A program made the translations under genes and the position numbers. The notes under the pieces were generated by a model, which searched no databases, had not been told where the DNA came from, and worked only from the letters and a program-made list of their open reading frames with translations. From NCBI GenBank assembly GCA_001897835.1, contig MKUN01000006.1:10118-74117 (forward strand): a stretch of 64,000 nucleotides of DNA, in the 5' to 3' direction. This DNA comes from Bacteroidetes bacterium 46-16 (GTDB taxonomy: Bacteria > Bacteroidota > Bacteroidia > Chitinophagales > Chitinophagaceae). Below, piece by piece: positions 44,811 to 54,058 of the stretch (positions are counted from its first letter, which is position 1; each line of letters begins with the position of its first letter).

Positions 44811-45065
44811 TTATTTATCAAGCCTTATGACCTGGCCCCGTTTATTATTATCCAGGCCCCTGTCGCGGGTTTCATTAATGTCTATTGCACTCTTCTTGGA
44901 CTGCTGTTGCATAGTATGCTCCTGGGCAGCTTGTTGTGGTGCTTGCTGTCCCTGCATATCCTGACCCTGAACATTTTGCCCCATCTTACGGCTATGGCCA
45001 CAAGAGGTAACCAATATAATAATGATGGCAAGCAAAGAGCGGCCGATGATTTTGTACCTGGTCAT
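44811..45065 (-). CDS. Small lipoprotein lodged between rimM and trmD
   Basis: A protein of 84 residues: signal and lipobox (MTRYKIIGRSLLAIIIILVTSC), then a Gln-rich low-complexity middle (GQNVQGQDMQGQQAPQQAAQ) and a charged end. Its ATG shares one base with the rimM stop (TAATG) and trmD follows after 6 bases, so all three are coupled. An envelope lipoprotein inside a translation operon is unusual. No function recognised. Confidence 0.75.
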   Translation of the reverse strand: MTRYKIIGRSLLAIIIILVTSCGHSRKMGQNVQGQDMQGQQAPQQAAQEHTMQQQSKKSAIDINETRDRGLDNNKRGQVIRLDK

Positions 45066-45574
45066 TAGCTTAAATATACTTCTAATAGCCCTTCGGGCAA
45101 ATTCATTTTTATGATCTTCATTTTAAGGTCTATTTGCTGAACGGTCTGCTCAACCAGGGGTAGCAGCACTTCCTTATTCTTATAAGTAAGTTTCGCCAGC
45201 CATTGTGTAGGCGCTTCCATCACATCTTCTATAATACCCAAATCGCCATGATTTTTATCAATAACCTTAAAGCCTATCCAGAGCAAAGGTGAATCCTGCG
45301 CATGTTTGGCCAATACATCCTCTTTCACATATACATGTTTGCCCACCAGCCTGCGTGCAGCCTCCACCGTTGCTATGTCTTCAAAGTTCAACAGATACTC
45401 CTCATTGTTCGTGGCCTTCACCTGCGTCAAAAAAAAGGGGATGTGACTATTCTTATTCATTTCGACGAATAAAATATCCTCCTTTTTCAGCCATTCGGAA
45501 TGACCGATAATATGGGTCATGATGACCGAACCGCCGAGGCCATGAGTAGCCACTATTTTACCAATCCTGAGCAT
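45065..45574 (-). CDS. rimM: 16S rRNA processing protein RimM
   Basis: A 30S assembly factor with an N-terminal RimM barrel and a C-terminal PRC barrel. The real start is the ATG at 45572-45574 (MLRIGKIVATHGLGGSV, the family N-terminus); four codons upstream begin with TTG. Product 169 residues, ending EVLLPLVEQTVQQIDLKMKIIKMNLPEGLLEVYLS. The usual upstream partner rpsP is absent; a T9SS gene with its own terminator lies there instead. Confidence 0.95.
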   Translation of the reverse strand: MLRIGKIVATHGLGGSVIMTHIIGHSEWLKKEDILFVEMNKNSHIPFFLTQVKATNNEEYLLNFEDIATVEAARRLVGKHVYVKEDVLAKHAQDSPLLWIGFKVIDKNHGDLGIIEDVMEAPTQWLAKLTYKNKEVLLPLVEQTVQQIDLKMKIIKMNLPEGLLEVYLS

Positions 45575-45621
45575 TTGGGGCAGCAAAGATAAGAAAAACC
45601 CTACCCTAATGGAGCTATAAT

Positions 45622-45649
45622 AAAACGGGCATCATAAGACGCCCGTTTT
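45622..45649 (-). terminator. Terminator of the T9SS gene at 45671
   Basis: AAAACGGGC (45622-45630) pairs with GCCCGTTTT (45641-45649), with T-rich sequence on the minus strand. It separates the T9SS gene from rimM. Confidence 0.82.
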
Positions 45650-45670
45650 GCTTATTCAAGATCGTACGTT

Positions 45671-48034
45671 TTACATCTTCACTAACTTCTTTACCGTACT
45701 GCCTCCTGTACCTTTAAATGTAATGTAGTAGATGCCTGCCGGCAGGGATTTAACATTCACCTTAGCCTGTCCGTTGCTGATGTGTTGCAGCAATACCTGC
45801 TGGCCCATGCTGTTGGTGATGGCCAATGAGGAGTATGCGCCCTTTTCTGTCATCACCATCAACTCAGTGGTCGCCGGGTTAGGGAACATATCGATCCTGC
45901 TTTGCTGGTTGATGCCAGCCGCATTTAGCGGCTGACCAATGATATTCTCGGTGGTATTGGTCATGACCACTTCATTATCATCAAAATAAATACCGGCCCG
46001 GTTGTGTATCAGGGTACCATCGGGCAGGCCATTCTTTGCATTGATGGTATAAGTGAACATACCCGTACAATTTTCAGGGTGATGTACACTGTCCGGCAGG
46101 TTGATATTCGGGAAGTCAAATTTTATGATATTATGTATACCATCACTGTATTTCACAATATTCATAAACGCCGAAGCAGCCTTTATTTGCAAGCTATTAA
46201 AGTCGAGTTCAGCAGGTATGGTATCCAGTACATAAATATTTGTGGCCGTATCGTTACCTGTATTCTCAAACTCGATGGAATAGGTAAGCTTCGTGCCTGC
46301 AGCAATATAACCATCCGGGTTCACCTGTATATGGTTAGGATCGAAGGAGCCGGTAATGGTATCATGTATGATCACGGTATTGTTGGTCGTATCCATGTCA
46401 CCTGTTGCAGGCGTTACTGTTATCATGTAATCAACGGGGGTACCCACTACAAACCATGGCAGTGGCCTTTCTATAGAGCCGTGCAAGGCAGGCGTGGGCG
46501 CCGTAAGTGCCGAGAGGCTATTGATATCCCAGGTAATAGTAGAGGCGGTGTGCCCAACTGCGGGGGGTGTACTGCCACTATAGGCATAACCGGGATCGAA
46601 AGTAACGGTGACCGTAGCATTCTGCGGCGCGCAGTAGGTATTGCTGACCAGCATATCGATATTGCCGGTATGCCGGCCTGAAATAGTTGTTGCCGAAATT
46701 GCAAGGTCGAAATCGGAAGGGTTACCGCAGACTATGGCAAAAGATTGCGGTGCAATGTTGTTGGCGGTTTGCAGCGTGTTGCTTATCACACCCGATTGCG
46801 GGCAGTTTATGGAATAGCCCGGGGCTAAGGAAACCGGTTTAAAATCGTAGACGTCACCGGTATTACCGTATGTCGTATAATAAAAGCCCGAGGTAGCCGG
46901 TATGGTATCAACAGGCACGCCATTCGAATCGACCTCTGTAAGTGAAGGTTGAACGATATCGAGCTCACCTGCATCCTGTACACAATTACTGTTGGCATCG
47001 TAGAAGAAGCCGATATAAATGGTATTGCATAATACATGCTCATATGAGAACTGTATAGAGTCGATAGCCGCTGCGCCATTATACAGAACCATTTTAACAC
47101 TGTAGGTACCTGAAAATGCATACACGTGATCAAATGTTGCATGACCGCCGAAATTACCGCTTGTTACAGCGGCTGAGTCTGTACCGGCATCACCATACCA
47201 TGTCTTCACCCCCATGCCGGGTGTATATATTGCCGTGTTCGCTACAAGGTGGGGACCTGAACAATTATGGTAACTGCTAACAGAGAAGTTATTCCCGGCA
47301 GCGGCAACCGGTGGTGTCCAGCGGTAAACCTGGCCGGAGGCCGGCTTTTGATCAATATCTGTTGTAAAGAGCGCTGATGAAGGTGTTGGGCTTGCTGTTG
47401 CATCAGAAAGCGTTTGCCAGTCGCTGGTGCTATTGAACAGGCCTATTGTAGCACCACCACTCAATGTATCATAAGGCGTAGGACCCTGGTCGTACTGAAA
47501 GTCGATCACATTATCCGTCTCATAGAGCGATACCTGCATTGAGATAGCATTGGTAGCACTGGAGCTGCTCCAGCGCCAGCCGCTATATTCAAACTTGAAT
47601 ATCCTGTTAGGCGCGGTACCCAGCAGGCTGTATGTAGCGGTTGCACTATCACCACCCAGGTCATCCCATAAAGGCATCAGCATGGGCCCAATGCTATCGG
47701 CAACGAGTGTGTCGTTAATAAGGTCATTGGCTGTAAAAGGTTTAAAACTCAATTGCCCGTTGGAACTGACAGTTATATCATTATATGATCCATTAGCAAA
47801 ATTGAAAGTGAAACCAAGGTTGATGGTCGTGTCATGGTTGTTCTGCTGTATCGTTGCCAGTGGTGAACCGGCTAATGCTGTATATGCCGTATTGAATGCA
47901 GAAAAGGAATAAGATGCTACAGTTTGCGCATGCAGTGCGGTAACGCCGCATGTGAGCATAAAGCATATTGTACAAATGAGACCTTTTGCACTTGTCGAAG
48001 CATTGCGATTTCGGGTAATTTTTTTTGTATTCAT
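45671..48034 (-). CDS. T9SS-exported protein with a conserved-repeat (DUF11/DUF7619-like) domain
   Basis: A surface protein of 787 residues. Signal sequence ends TCGVTALHAQ. The N-terminal ~210 residues form a beta-sandwich (NNHDTTINLGFTFNFANGSYNDITVSSNGQLSF). A PKD-like segment follows (about 260-330), then a spacer. Residues ~550-690 (SFDPNHIQVNPDG ... LTYSIEFENTGNDTATNIYVLDTIP ... HNRAGIYFDDNEVVMTN) match the conserved-repeat domain found before sorting signals in Bacteroidota. The end (MFPNPATTELMVMTEKGA ... TVKKLVKM) is a T9SS type A sorting domain. Probably an adhesin-like cell-surface protein; no activity is assigned. Confidence 0.86.
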   Translation of the reverse strand: MNTKKITRNRNASTSAKGLICTICFMLTCGVTALHAQTVASYSFSAFNTAYTALAGSPLATIQQNNHDTTINLGFTFNFANGSYNDITVSSNGQLSFKPFTANDLINDTLVADSIGPMLMPLWDDLGGDSATATYSLLGTAPNRIFKFEYSGWRWSSSSATNAISMQVSLYETDNVIDFQYDQGPTPYDTLSGGATIGLFNSTSDWQTLSDATASPTPSSALFTTDIDQKPASGQVYRWTPPVAAAGNNFSVSSYHNCSGPHLVANTAIYTPGMGVKTWYGDAGTDSAAVTSGNFGGHATFDHVYAFSGTYSVKMVLYNGAAAIDSIQFSYEHVLCNTIYIGFFYDANSNCVQDAGELDIVQPSLTEVDSNGVPVDTIPATSGFYYTTYGNTGDVYDFKPVSLAPGYSINCPQSGVISNTLQTANNIAPQSFAIVCGNPSDFDLAISATTISGRHTGNIDMLVSNTYCAPQNATVTVTFDPGYAYSGSTPPAVGHTASTITWDINSLSALTAPTPALHGSIERPLPWFVVGTPVDYMITVTPATGDMDTTNNTVIIHDTITGSFDPNHIQVNPDGYIAAGTKLTYSIEFENTGNDTATNIYVLDTIPAELDFNSLQIKAASAFMNIVKYSDGIHNIIKFDFPNINLPDSVHHPENCTGMFTYTINAKNGLPDGTLIHNRAGIYFDDNEVVMTNTTENIIGQPLNAAGINQQSRIDMFPNPATTELMVMTEKGAYSSLAITNSMGQQVLLQHISNGQAKVNVKSLPAGIYYITFKGTGGSTVKKLVKM

Positions 48035-48044
48035 GATATTAGTT

Positions 48045-48218
48045 TTAAGTCAGATCATTTTTTACAAACTTCCTCATCTCCTTGCCATGCGGGCCTATCA
48101 TACTGATGTAATAGGTACCTGCGGATAGAGACTTTATATTTGCTACTGTTTGTTTGCTATTAATATCGCCCTGTAGCATTACCTGCCCCATACTATTGGT
48201 GATAGTGAAGGATGTAGC
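48045..48218 (-). pseudogene. Orphan remnant of a T9SS sorting domain
   Basis: On the minus strand 57 codons read FTITNSMGQVMLQGDI ... VANIKSLSAGTYYISMIG ... EMRKFVKNDLT then stop. This is the C-terminal part of a type A sorting domain and resembles the end of the adjacent 787-residue protein (LAITNSMGQQVLLQ ... VKSLPAGIYYITFKG). An in-frame stop precedes it directly, no start codon or upstream domain exists, and the PNP motif is lost. It is the tail of a lost T9SS cargo gene, lying 10 bases upstream of the intact one. DNA divergence suggests it is not a recent duplicate. Confidence 0.8.
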
Positions 48219-48367
48219 TTATATCAAATATACACACTATACATCAAAAAAACATATGGGTCTGAAATAATATTGTACAAAAAATTACAATTGATTGATG
48301 ATTAATTCCTTTCGATTAAAAAAACAGGGTAGTATAAGAAATGGCGCCAGAACGCTATATTTATAGC

Positions 48368-49633
48368 ATGGAGCGCTTCACAGGCATTTTAGGCATACTA
48401 CTCATATTGGGTATTGCCTTTCTTTTTTCCAACAATAAGAAAAGCATCAATATCCGCCTGGTAATAAGCGGACTGGCCCTGCAATGGTTCATTGCTATAC
48501 TGGTATTCAAAATACCGGCGGTCAATCACTTCTTCCAGTTCCTGGGCAAGGGTATGGAAAAGATAGAAGGTTTTGCCAAGCAGGGAGCCAACTTTGTGTA
48601 CGGCGGCATAGGTGCCTATGATTTCACAGGGGCAGTCACCAATTATAGTGCGCCCGGCACTTTCGTGTTCGCTTTCAACATCACCGCAACTATCATACTG
48701 GTGTGTGTACTGGTGGCTATACTATACTACTTAGGTATTATGCAACGCATCGTGGCAGTAATAGCGCGGGCCATGAATTTTGTAATGCGGGTAAGTGGTG
48801 CCGAGGCCCTCAGCAATGTGGCCAGCGCATTCGTAGGGCAGGTTGAAGCACAGGTAATGATACGTCCCTACCTGGCCACTATGACCCGCAGCGAACTGCT
48901 TGCATCCATGAGCGGCAGCCTGGCCTGCATAGCTGGCGGCATACTGATCGTATATGCCAATATGGGCCTGCGTGCCGGGCTCAATATTACCCCGCAACTG
49001 ATAGCGGCCAGCCTGATGGCTGCACCGGGAGCACTGGTGATATCCAAGATCGTATTCCCGGAAACAGAACAATCGCAAACAATGGGCAAGGTGAAGCTGG
49101 AAGTGAAAAGCGGTTATAGCAATCTTATCGATGCCATAAGCCACGGGGCTGCAGATGGTTTTAAAATTGCCATGAACGTAATAGCCATGCTGATCGGTTT
49201 TATAGCACTGATCGCATGCCTCGACTGGATACTGTTGAAATGCGGGCATATCTTCAACCCTGATTTTAACCTGAGCCTCAATTGGATATTCGGGAAGATA
49301 TTTTACCCCTTTGCCTGGGCCATGGGTGTGCCTGCACAAGATGTGAACAATGCAGCTACCCTGCTGGGACAAAAGCTAACGATCAATGAATTTGTGGCAT
49401 TCAGTAAAATGACGAGCCATGAACTGCCCATACTTAGTCACAAAGGGCTTACTATCGTTACCGTAGCTATATGCGGTTTTGCCAACTTCAGCAGTGTGGG
49501 TATGCAAATAGGCGGCATAGGTGCACTGGCCCCTGAACGCCGTACCGACCTGGCCAAGCTAGGGATGAAAGCATTGCTTTGCGGTACGCTGGCTTCTTAT
49601 CTTTCTGCTTCTATAGCAGGTATATTGATATAG
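48368..49633 (+). CDS. nupC: Concentrative nucleoside transporter (CNT/NupC family)
   Basis: An ion-coupled nucleoside importer of the inner membrane, 421 residues. Start taken at the ATG at 48368 (MERFTGILGILLILGIAFLFSNNKK), nine codons into the open frame. Family motifs are present: GVALSNVA-type ALSNVASAFVGQVEAQVMIRPYL and the C-terminal NFSSVGMQIGGIGALAPERR. About nine membrane helices. Its stop abuts, with no gap, the stop of a gene on the other strand. Substrate (pyrimidine or purine) is not decidable. Confidence 0.93.
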   Translation: MERFTGILGILLILGIAFLFSNNKKSINIRLVISGLALQWFIAILVFKIPAVNHFFQFLGKGMEKIEGFAKQGANFVYGGIGAYDFTGAVTNYSAPGTFVFAFNITATIILVCVLVAILYYLGIMQRIVAVIARAMNFVMRVSGAEALSNVASAFVGQVEAQVMIRPYLATMTRSELLASMSGSLACIAGGILIVYANMGLRAGLNITPQLIAASLMAAPGALVISKIVFPETEQSQTMGKVKLEVKSGYSNLIDAISHGAADGFKIAMNVIAMLIGFIALIACLDWILLKCGHIFNPDFNLSLNWIFGKIFYPFAWAMGVPAQDVNNAATLLGQKLTINEFVAFSKMTSHELPILSHKGLTIVTVAICGFANFSSVGMQIGGIGALAPERRTDLAKLGMKALLCGTLASYLSASIAGILI

Positions 49634-50128
49634 TTAAAAATAGCCGAGATATAAACGGGAGTGTGTAGCAAATTCAATGTTCACCTCGTCACCGGCCTGG
49701 AGCCTGTAATAATCGGTTTCCTGTACTTCAATACTTAATTTATTGGTAGAGTCAAGATAAAGGAAATAGGCATTGTTCTGCGGCATGTACAGCTTCCTTA
49801 CCACGTGAGCGCACTCTACCGTCTTTGTCCGGCTCTTGATATCAGCCTGTATCTTACGCAGGTTTACACGATATGCGCTCCATACGGCAGCGCCAGAAAT
49901 TGTGAGCAATACACAGGCGCTTACAAAAAAACGGGGCAATGAAAAAGCATTGGGGGCACCTTCGAAAGCGCGATACCAAGCCCCGGCAAAAGGTATGATA
50001 AAGCTCATGATCATGAGAAAAGAGAAGACCCGGAAATACTGCTTACGCTCTTTCTGCTCTTTCCTCACCAGGAAGATGATCTCTTCTACTTCAAGCGGTT
50101 CATTATATTTTTCCAGTTCATCCGCCAT
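49634..50128 (-). CDS. Uncharacterised two-span membrane protein
   Basis: A protein of 164 residues. An acidic N-terminus (MADELEKYNEPLEVEEIIFLVRKEQ) leads into two membrane helices (about 35-52 and 64-86) and a soluble C-terminal domain with beta character (YMPQNNAYFLYLDSTNKLSIEV, RLQAGDEVNIEFA). It ends base to base with nupC, tail to tail, with no terminator between. It lies just downstream (2 bases) of the carboxypeptidase gene on the same strand, so the two are probably co-transcribed. No family recognised. Confidence 0.75.
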   Translation of the reverse strand: MADELEKYNEPLEVEEIIFLVRKEQKERKQYFRVFSFLMIMSFIIPFAGAWYRAFEGAPNAFSLPRFFVSACVLLTISGAAVWSAYRVNLRKIQADIKSRTKTVECAHVVRKLYMPQNNAYFLYLDSTNKLSIEVQETDYYRLQAGDEVNIEFATHSRLYLGYF

Positions 50129-50130
50129 GT

Positions 50131-51648
50131 TTATCCTTTTAAATCATACACGGCGGTATATTTGGCCTTAGCATAATTCATAAAAGAAGTAAAATCAAGC
50201 CCGCGCCCGGTAATACGTTCGCACAATTCTTCTGAAGTATAATGCCTGCCATGCACGTGCACCCGGGTGCGTAGCCAATGAAGAAGTTTTTTGAAGTCGC
50301 CCTGCTTTATTTCGCCCTGTAGGCCGGGGATATCTTTTGCAGCCTGCTCAAAGAACTGTGCCGCATAGAAACTGCCCAGCGAATAAGTGGGAAAATAACC
50401 AAAACTGCCATGGCACCAATGAACATCCTGTAATACACCCTGCATATCACCGGGAGCGGATACGCCAAGATATTGTTTGTAATAATCATTCCACACCTCA
50501 TTCAAACCTTCAGCAGACAATGTACCGCCGATCAGCTTTTTTTCGATCTCATAGCGTATCAGCACATGGAAATGATAGCTTAGTTCATCGGCCTCGGTGC
50601 GTACCAGCGATGCTTCAACCTTATTCATGCCTTTATAAAAAGTGTCTAAAGACACATCTTCGAGCGACTGTGGAAAATATTGTTGCAGTTTAGGATAAAA
50701 ATACTCCCAGAAATTAAGGCTGCGGCCTACACTATTTTCCCACAAACGCGACTGCGACTCGTGTATGGCCAGCGATGCTGCTGTGCCAAGAGGCATGCCA
50801 TATTCACCGGAAGGAAGCCCTTGTTCATAAAGAGCGTGGCCACCTTCGTGTATACTGCTCCACAACATGGATGCAAAGTTGTCTTCATCCACACGCGTGG
50901 TCACCCGGACATCTTCGGAAGAGAAGGATGTAGTAAAGGGGTGTTCGGAATAGTCCTGCCGGCCGGCATCCAGGTCATAGCCCATTCGTCTCAGCACAGT
51001 CATCGAAAAATCCCATTGCTGCTGTTTGGGGTAATGCCGGGTAAAGAAACTGCTGTCATCAACCTGCTGCGCCTGTTCAATACTCTTCAATAAAGGGGGC
51101 AATTGTTCTTTCACTTGCTCAAATACCGGGTCGAGCATAGCCACCGTAGCACCTTTCTCATATTCATCGAGCAAGGCATTATAAGGGTGCGCTTCATAAC
51201 CATACAGGTCGGCCTGTTTACGTTTCAGGTCGATCATTTTGCTTAACTCATTCTTATAGACACTGTACTTATTCTCACGCCGGGCCTGTATCCAGGCATT
51301 GTAGCTATTACTGGTTTGCCGGGTGAGCTCTTCAACAAAGGCGGGGGGCAGTTTACGGTTCTTCTCATAGTCTTCAAGGCTCAGGCGCACATTGCTCTTT
51401 TCGTCATCATCCAGATCATCTTTTGCCGCAAGTTCATGCAATAACTCGCCATATTGCTCAGAGGTAAGCAGTTCATGCGCCTGCGATGCCAGGGTAGCCA
51501 GTTGCCTGCCCCTGCTTTCAAAACCTTTAGGTGGCATATACACTTCCTGGTCCCAGCCAAGCACTGCCGCCGCGAATTGTATATCTGCGGCCTTTTGTGT
51601 CATCTCCTTATACTGTGTATATAATTCCTTACTATTCTTGTTCTGCAT
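50131..51648 (-). CDS. M32-family carboxypeptidase
   Basis: A zinc carboxypeptidase of the Taq/Pfu family that removes C-terminal residues from peptides in the cytoplasm. The 505-residue product starts at the ATG at 51646-51648 (MQNKNSKELYTQYKEM); the frame is open ten codons further into the intergenic gap. The zinc site HEGGH is at 267-271, followed by LYEQGLPSGEYGMPLG and HESQSRLWEN, all hallmark phrases; DVRVTTRVDEDNF is the DxRxT region. No signal peptide. It follows the RelA/SpoT gene by 29 bases. Confidence 0.95.
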   Translation of the reverse strand: MQNKNSKELYTQYKEMTQKAADIQFAAAVLGWDQEVYMPPKGFESRGRQLATLASQAHELLTSEQYGELLHELAAKDDLDDDEKSNVRLSLEDYEKNRKLPPAFVEELTRQTSNSYNAWIQARRENKYSVYKNELSKMIDLKRKQADLYGYEAHPYNALLDEYEKGATVAMLDPVFEQVKEQLPPLLKSIEQAQQVDDSSFFTRHYPKQQQWDFSMTVLRRMGYDLDAGRQDYSEHPFTTSFSSEDVRVTTRVDEDNFASMLWSSIHEGGHALYEQGLPSGEYGMPLGTAASLAIHESQSRLWENSVGRSLNFWEYFYPKLQQYFPQSLEDVSLDTFYKGMNKVEASLVRTEADELSYHFHVLIRYEIEKKLIGGTLSAEGLNEVWNDYYKQYLGVSAPGDMQGVLQDVHWCHGSFGYFPTYSLGSFYAAQFFEQAAKDIPGLQGEIKQGDFKKLLHWLRTRVHVHGRHYTSEELCERITGRGLDFTSFMNYAKAKYTAVYDLKG

Positions 51649-51677
51649 GTGTGATTTTAATAAGATAATGTATGCCA

Positions 51678-53936
51678 TTAACCGGCACCGGGGCCTTCAA
51701 AACGTTCTACTTTAGTGATGCCTTCCAGCGAACCCAATTGCTGGCACAGCACATCGAGCTCTTCCCTGTCGTGCACATATACCATTATGTTGCCTTCAAA
51801 TATGCCATCTTTACTATCAATACTTAAGGAGCGCATATTCATTTTCAGTTCGCCCGATATTACGTTGGTGATCTTTTGTATCACACCCACGTCATCGAGG
51901 CCAATGATACGAACGCCGCTGAGGAAGGATATCTCTTTATTCTTCGCCCACTTTGTCTTTACTACCCTGTGGCCATAGTGCGCCAGTAGCTGTGTGGCAT
52001 TGGGGCAATCGGTACGATGTATCTTCAAGCCTTCGCCCGATGTGATAAAGCCAAATACATCGTCGCCTGGTATCGGCTGGCAGCATTGTGCCAGTTTATA
52101 TAGTATTTTGTCCGAGCTTTCACCAAATATGATGAGCTCGGCACCCTTAGCCTGTTTTTGCCTATGGGTTTCTTCATCGGCAACAATATGCTTCGTGTCC
52201 GTCTTTATCTCCCGGGGTGGCTGCTGCAACTTATCGCCATGTACCGTAAAATCTTTAAGATCTTTAAGGTCTATACTGCCTACAGCTATGGCGTAATACA
52301 GGTCGAGCGGCGATGGCTTTTTATAATGGCTGCATAACTCTGCAATATTGTGCTGCGACATGGCCGCTTTCATATGTTCCAGCTTGCGCTGCAGCATACC
52401 TTTGCCGTCATCCGCGATCCGCCGTTTCTCTTCTTTCAGGTAATATTTTATCCTCGATTTGGCTTTTGCAGTGGTCACAAAGGCCAGCCAGTCTTCCGAA
52501 GGGCGCTGTTTCGATGAAGAGATCACCTCTACCTGGTCACCGCTTTTAAGCGGGTGGCTTAAGGGCACAAGGCGGTAATTTACTTTAGCACCTATGCAAT
52601 GCGCACCTAATTCAGAGTGTATATCGAATGCGAAATCGAGGGCCGTAGCCCCTTTGGGCAGCACCCTCATCTCACCTTTAGGTGTATAGATATACATCTC
52701 TTCGGTGAACAGATCAAGCTTAAAATCCTGAAGGAAGTCGAGCGTATCGGTATCGGGGTTGTTCAGGATATCGCGCAGGTGGTGCAGCCAGCTATCCAGC
52801 TTGCTTTCCTGCTGCTGCGATGCACCTTCTTTATACTTCCAGTGTGCCGCAAGGCCTTTTTCCGCTATCTCGTTCATCCGCGACGAACGTATCTGCACTT
52901 CCACCCAGCGGCCACCCTGCCCCATTACCGTAGTATGCAGGGCCTCGTAGCCATTACCTTTGGGTACACTTATCCAGTCGCGCAGGCGCTCGGGACTAGG
53001 GCGGTAGAAATTGGTAACTATCGAATATACCTTCCAGCAATCCTCTTTCTCCCTTTCTGCTGTGGAATGCAGTATGATGCGTATAGCAAACAGGTCATAC
53101 ACTTCTTCGAAAGCCACATGCTTGGTACGCATCTTGTTCCATATGGAGTGTATGGCTTTGGGCCTCCCATATATCTCGAATTCAAAGCCATTGCGCAACA
53201 GTTCTTCCTTCACGGGTTTGATGAATTCATTGATATACCGGGTACGGTCGCGCTTGGTCTCTTTGAGGCCCTTAGCTATTTCCATGTACACTTCGGGCTG
53301 CGTATACTTTAGGGCCAGGTCTTCCAGTTCCGATTTTATCTCGTAAAGGCCAAGGCGGTGCGCAAGGGGAGCATATATATATGTGGTTTCAGAAGATATT
53401 TTGAGCTGTTTCTCCCTGCTCATACTGCCAAGTGTGCGCATGTTGTGCAGGCGGTCGGCCAGTTTTATCAGTATCACGCGCGGATCTTCTGCCAGCGTCA
53501 GCAATATCTTCCTGAAGTTCTCGGCCTGTATGGTGGTCTCGGCTTTGAGGTCCACTACATTCGATATCTTGGTGAGCCCGTCTATTATCTTCGCAAATTT
53601 TTCGCCAAATTCCTGCTCTATCTCTTCGAGTGTCACCTCCGTATCTTCCACCACATCGTGCAGCAGGGCGCATATTGCCGATGTAACACCCAAGCCTATC
53701 TCCTCCACTACTATACGTGCTACTGCCACAGGGTGCAGTATATAAGGCTCACCCGACTTGCGGCGCATGTCCTTATGCGCATCGGCCGCTATCTCGAAGG
53801 CACGGCGCAATAACCTTTTATCACCTTTCTTGATGCGCTGTTTCAGCGCGCGCAGCAGGGCGCGGTATTCCCTGAGGATCAGCTTTTTCTCCTCTTCTTC
53901 GTTCTTACTATATGCCTGCGTGATTACTGTTTGCAT
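51678..53936 (-). CDS. Bifunctional (p)ppGpp synthetase/hydrolase, RelA/SpoT family
   Basis: A long RSH protein of 752 residues that makes and breaks the alarmone (p)ppGpp. The HD hydrolase domain is intact (YILHPVAVA near 65, HD at 93-94 in LLHDVVEDT, DRLHNMRTL at 161-169). The synthetase domain follows (GRPKAIHSIWNKM near 257, RDWISVPKGNGYEALHTTV near 319-337), then TGS (about 405-470) and a C-terminal ACT domain (GVRIIGLDDVGVIQKITNVISGEL). Both catalytic halves look complete, as in Rel/SpoT rather than E. coli RelA. It starts MQTVITQAYSKNEEEEKK at an ATG. Confidence 0.95.
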   Translation of the reverse strand: MQTVITQAYSKNEEEEKKLILREYRALLRALKQRIKKGDKRLLRRAFEIAADAHKDMRRKSGEPYILHPVAVARIVVEEIGLGVTSAICALLHDVVEDTEVTLEEIEQEFGEKFAKIIDGLTKISNVVDLKAETTIQAENFRKILLTLAEDPRVILIKLADRLHNMRTLGSMSREKQLKISSETTYIYAPLAHRLGLYEIKSELEDLALKYTQPEVYMEIAKGLKETKRDRTRYINEFIKPVKEELLRNGFEFEIYGRPKAIHSIWNKMRTKHVAFEEVYDLFAIRIILHSTAEREKEDCWKVYSIVTNFYRPSPERLRDWISVPKGNGYEALHTTVMGQGGRWVEVQIRSSRMNEIAEKGLAAHWKYKEGASQQQESKLDSWLHHLRDILNNPDTDTLDFLQDFKLDLFTEEMYIYTPKGEMRVLPKGATALDFAFDIHSELGAHCIGAKVNYRLVPLSHPLKSGDQVEVISSSKQRPSEDWLAFVTTAKAKSRIKYYLKEEKRRIADDGKGMLQRKLEHMKAAMSQHNIAELCSHYKKPSPLDLYYAIAVGSIDLKDLKDFTVHGDKLQQPPREIKTDTKHIVADEETHRQKQAKGAELIIFGESSDKILYKLAQCCQPIPGDDVFGFITSGEGLKIHRTDCPNATQLLAHYGHRVVKTKWAKNKEISFLSGVRIIGLDDVGVIQKITNVISGELKMNMRSLSIDSKDGIFEGNIMVYVHDREELDVLCQQLGSLEGITKVERFEGPGAG

Positions 53937-54058
53937 AAAAAATGGGTACTACTGTAAATTACGAAAAAAAGGAAGATATTTCTTAAACATAATGTTATAA
54001 AGCAATAGGTATTGCCTATGATGCCGCATCCATCAATAAGGAGTGATAAGCCCTTAAC

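Noticed and set aside
46004-46681. A 225-codon plus-strand frame antisense to the 787-residue T9SS cargo
   Set aside because: Shadow frame produced by Thr/Asn/Val-rich repeats on the other strand; rich in Ile/Tyr/Arg with no motif.
52617-53312. A 231-codon plus-strand frame antisense to the RelA/SpoT gene
   Set aside because: Shadow of a gene with intact catalytic motifs; no signal or domain.
54003-54019. Nested inverted repeats CAATAGGTATTG / ATAGGTATTGCCTAT between the RelA/SpoT and PorW-like genes
   Set aside because: Short, A/T-rich and overlapping with each other; no promoter box in register, so chance is a fair explanation.
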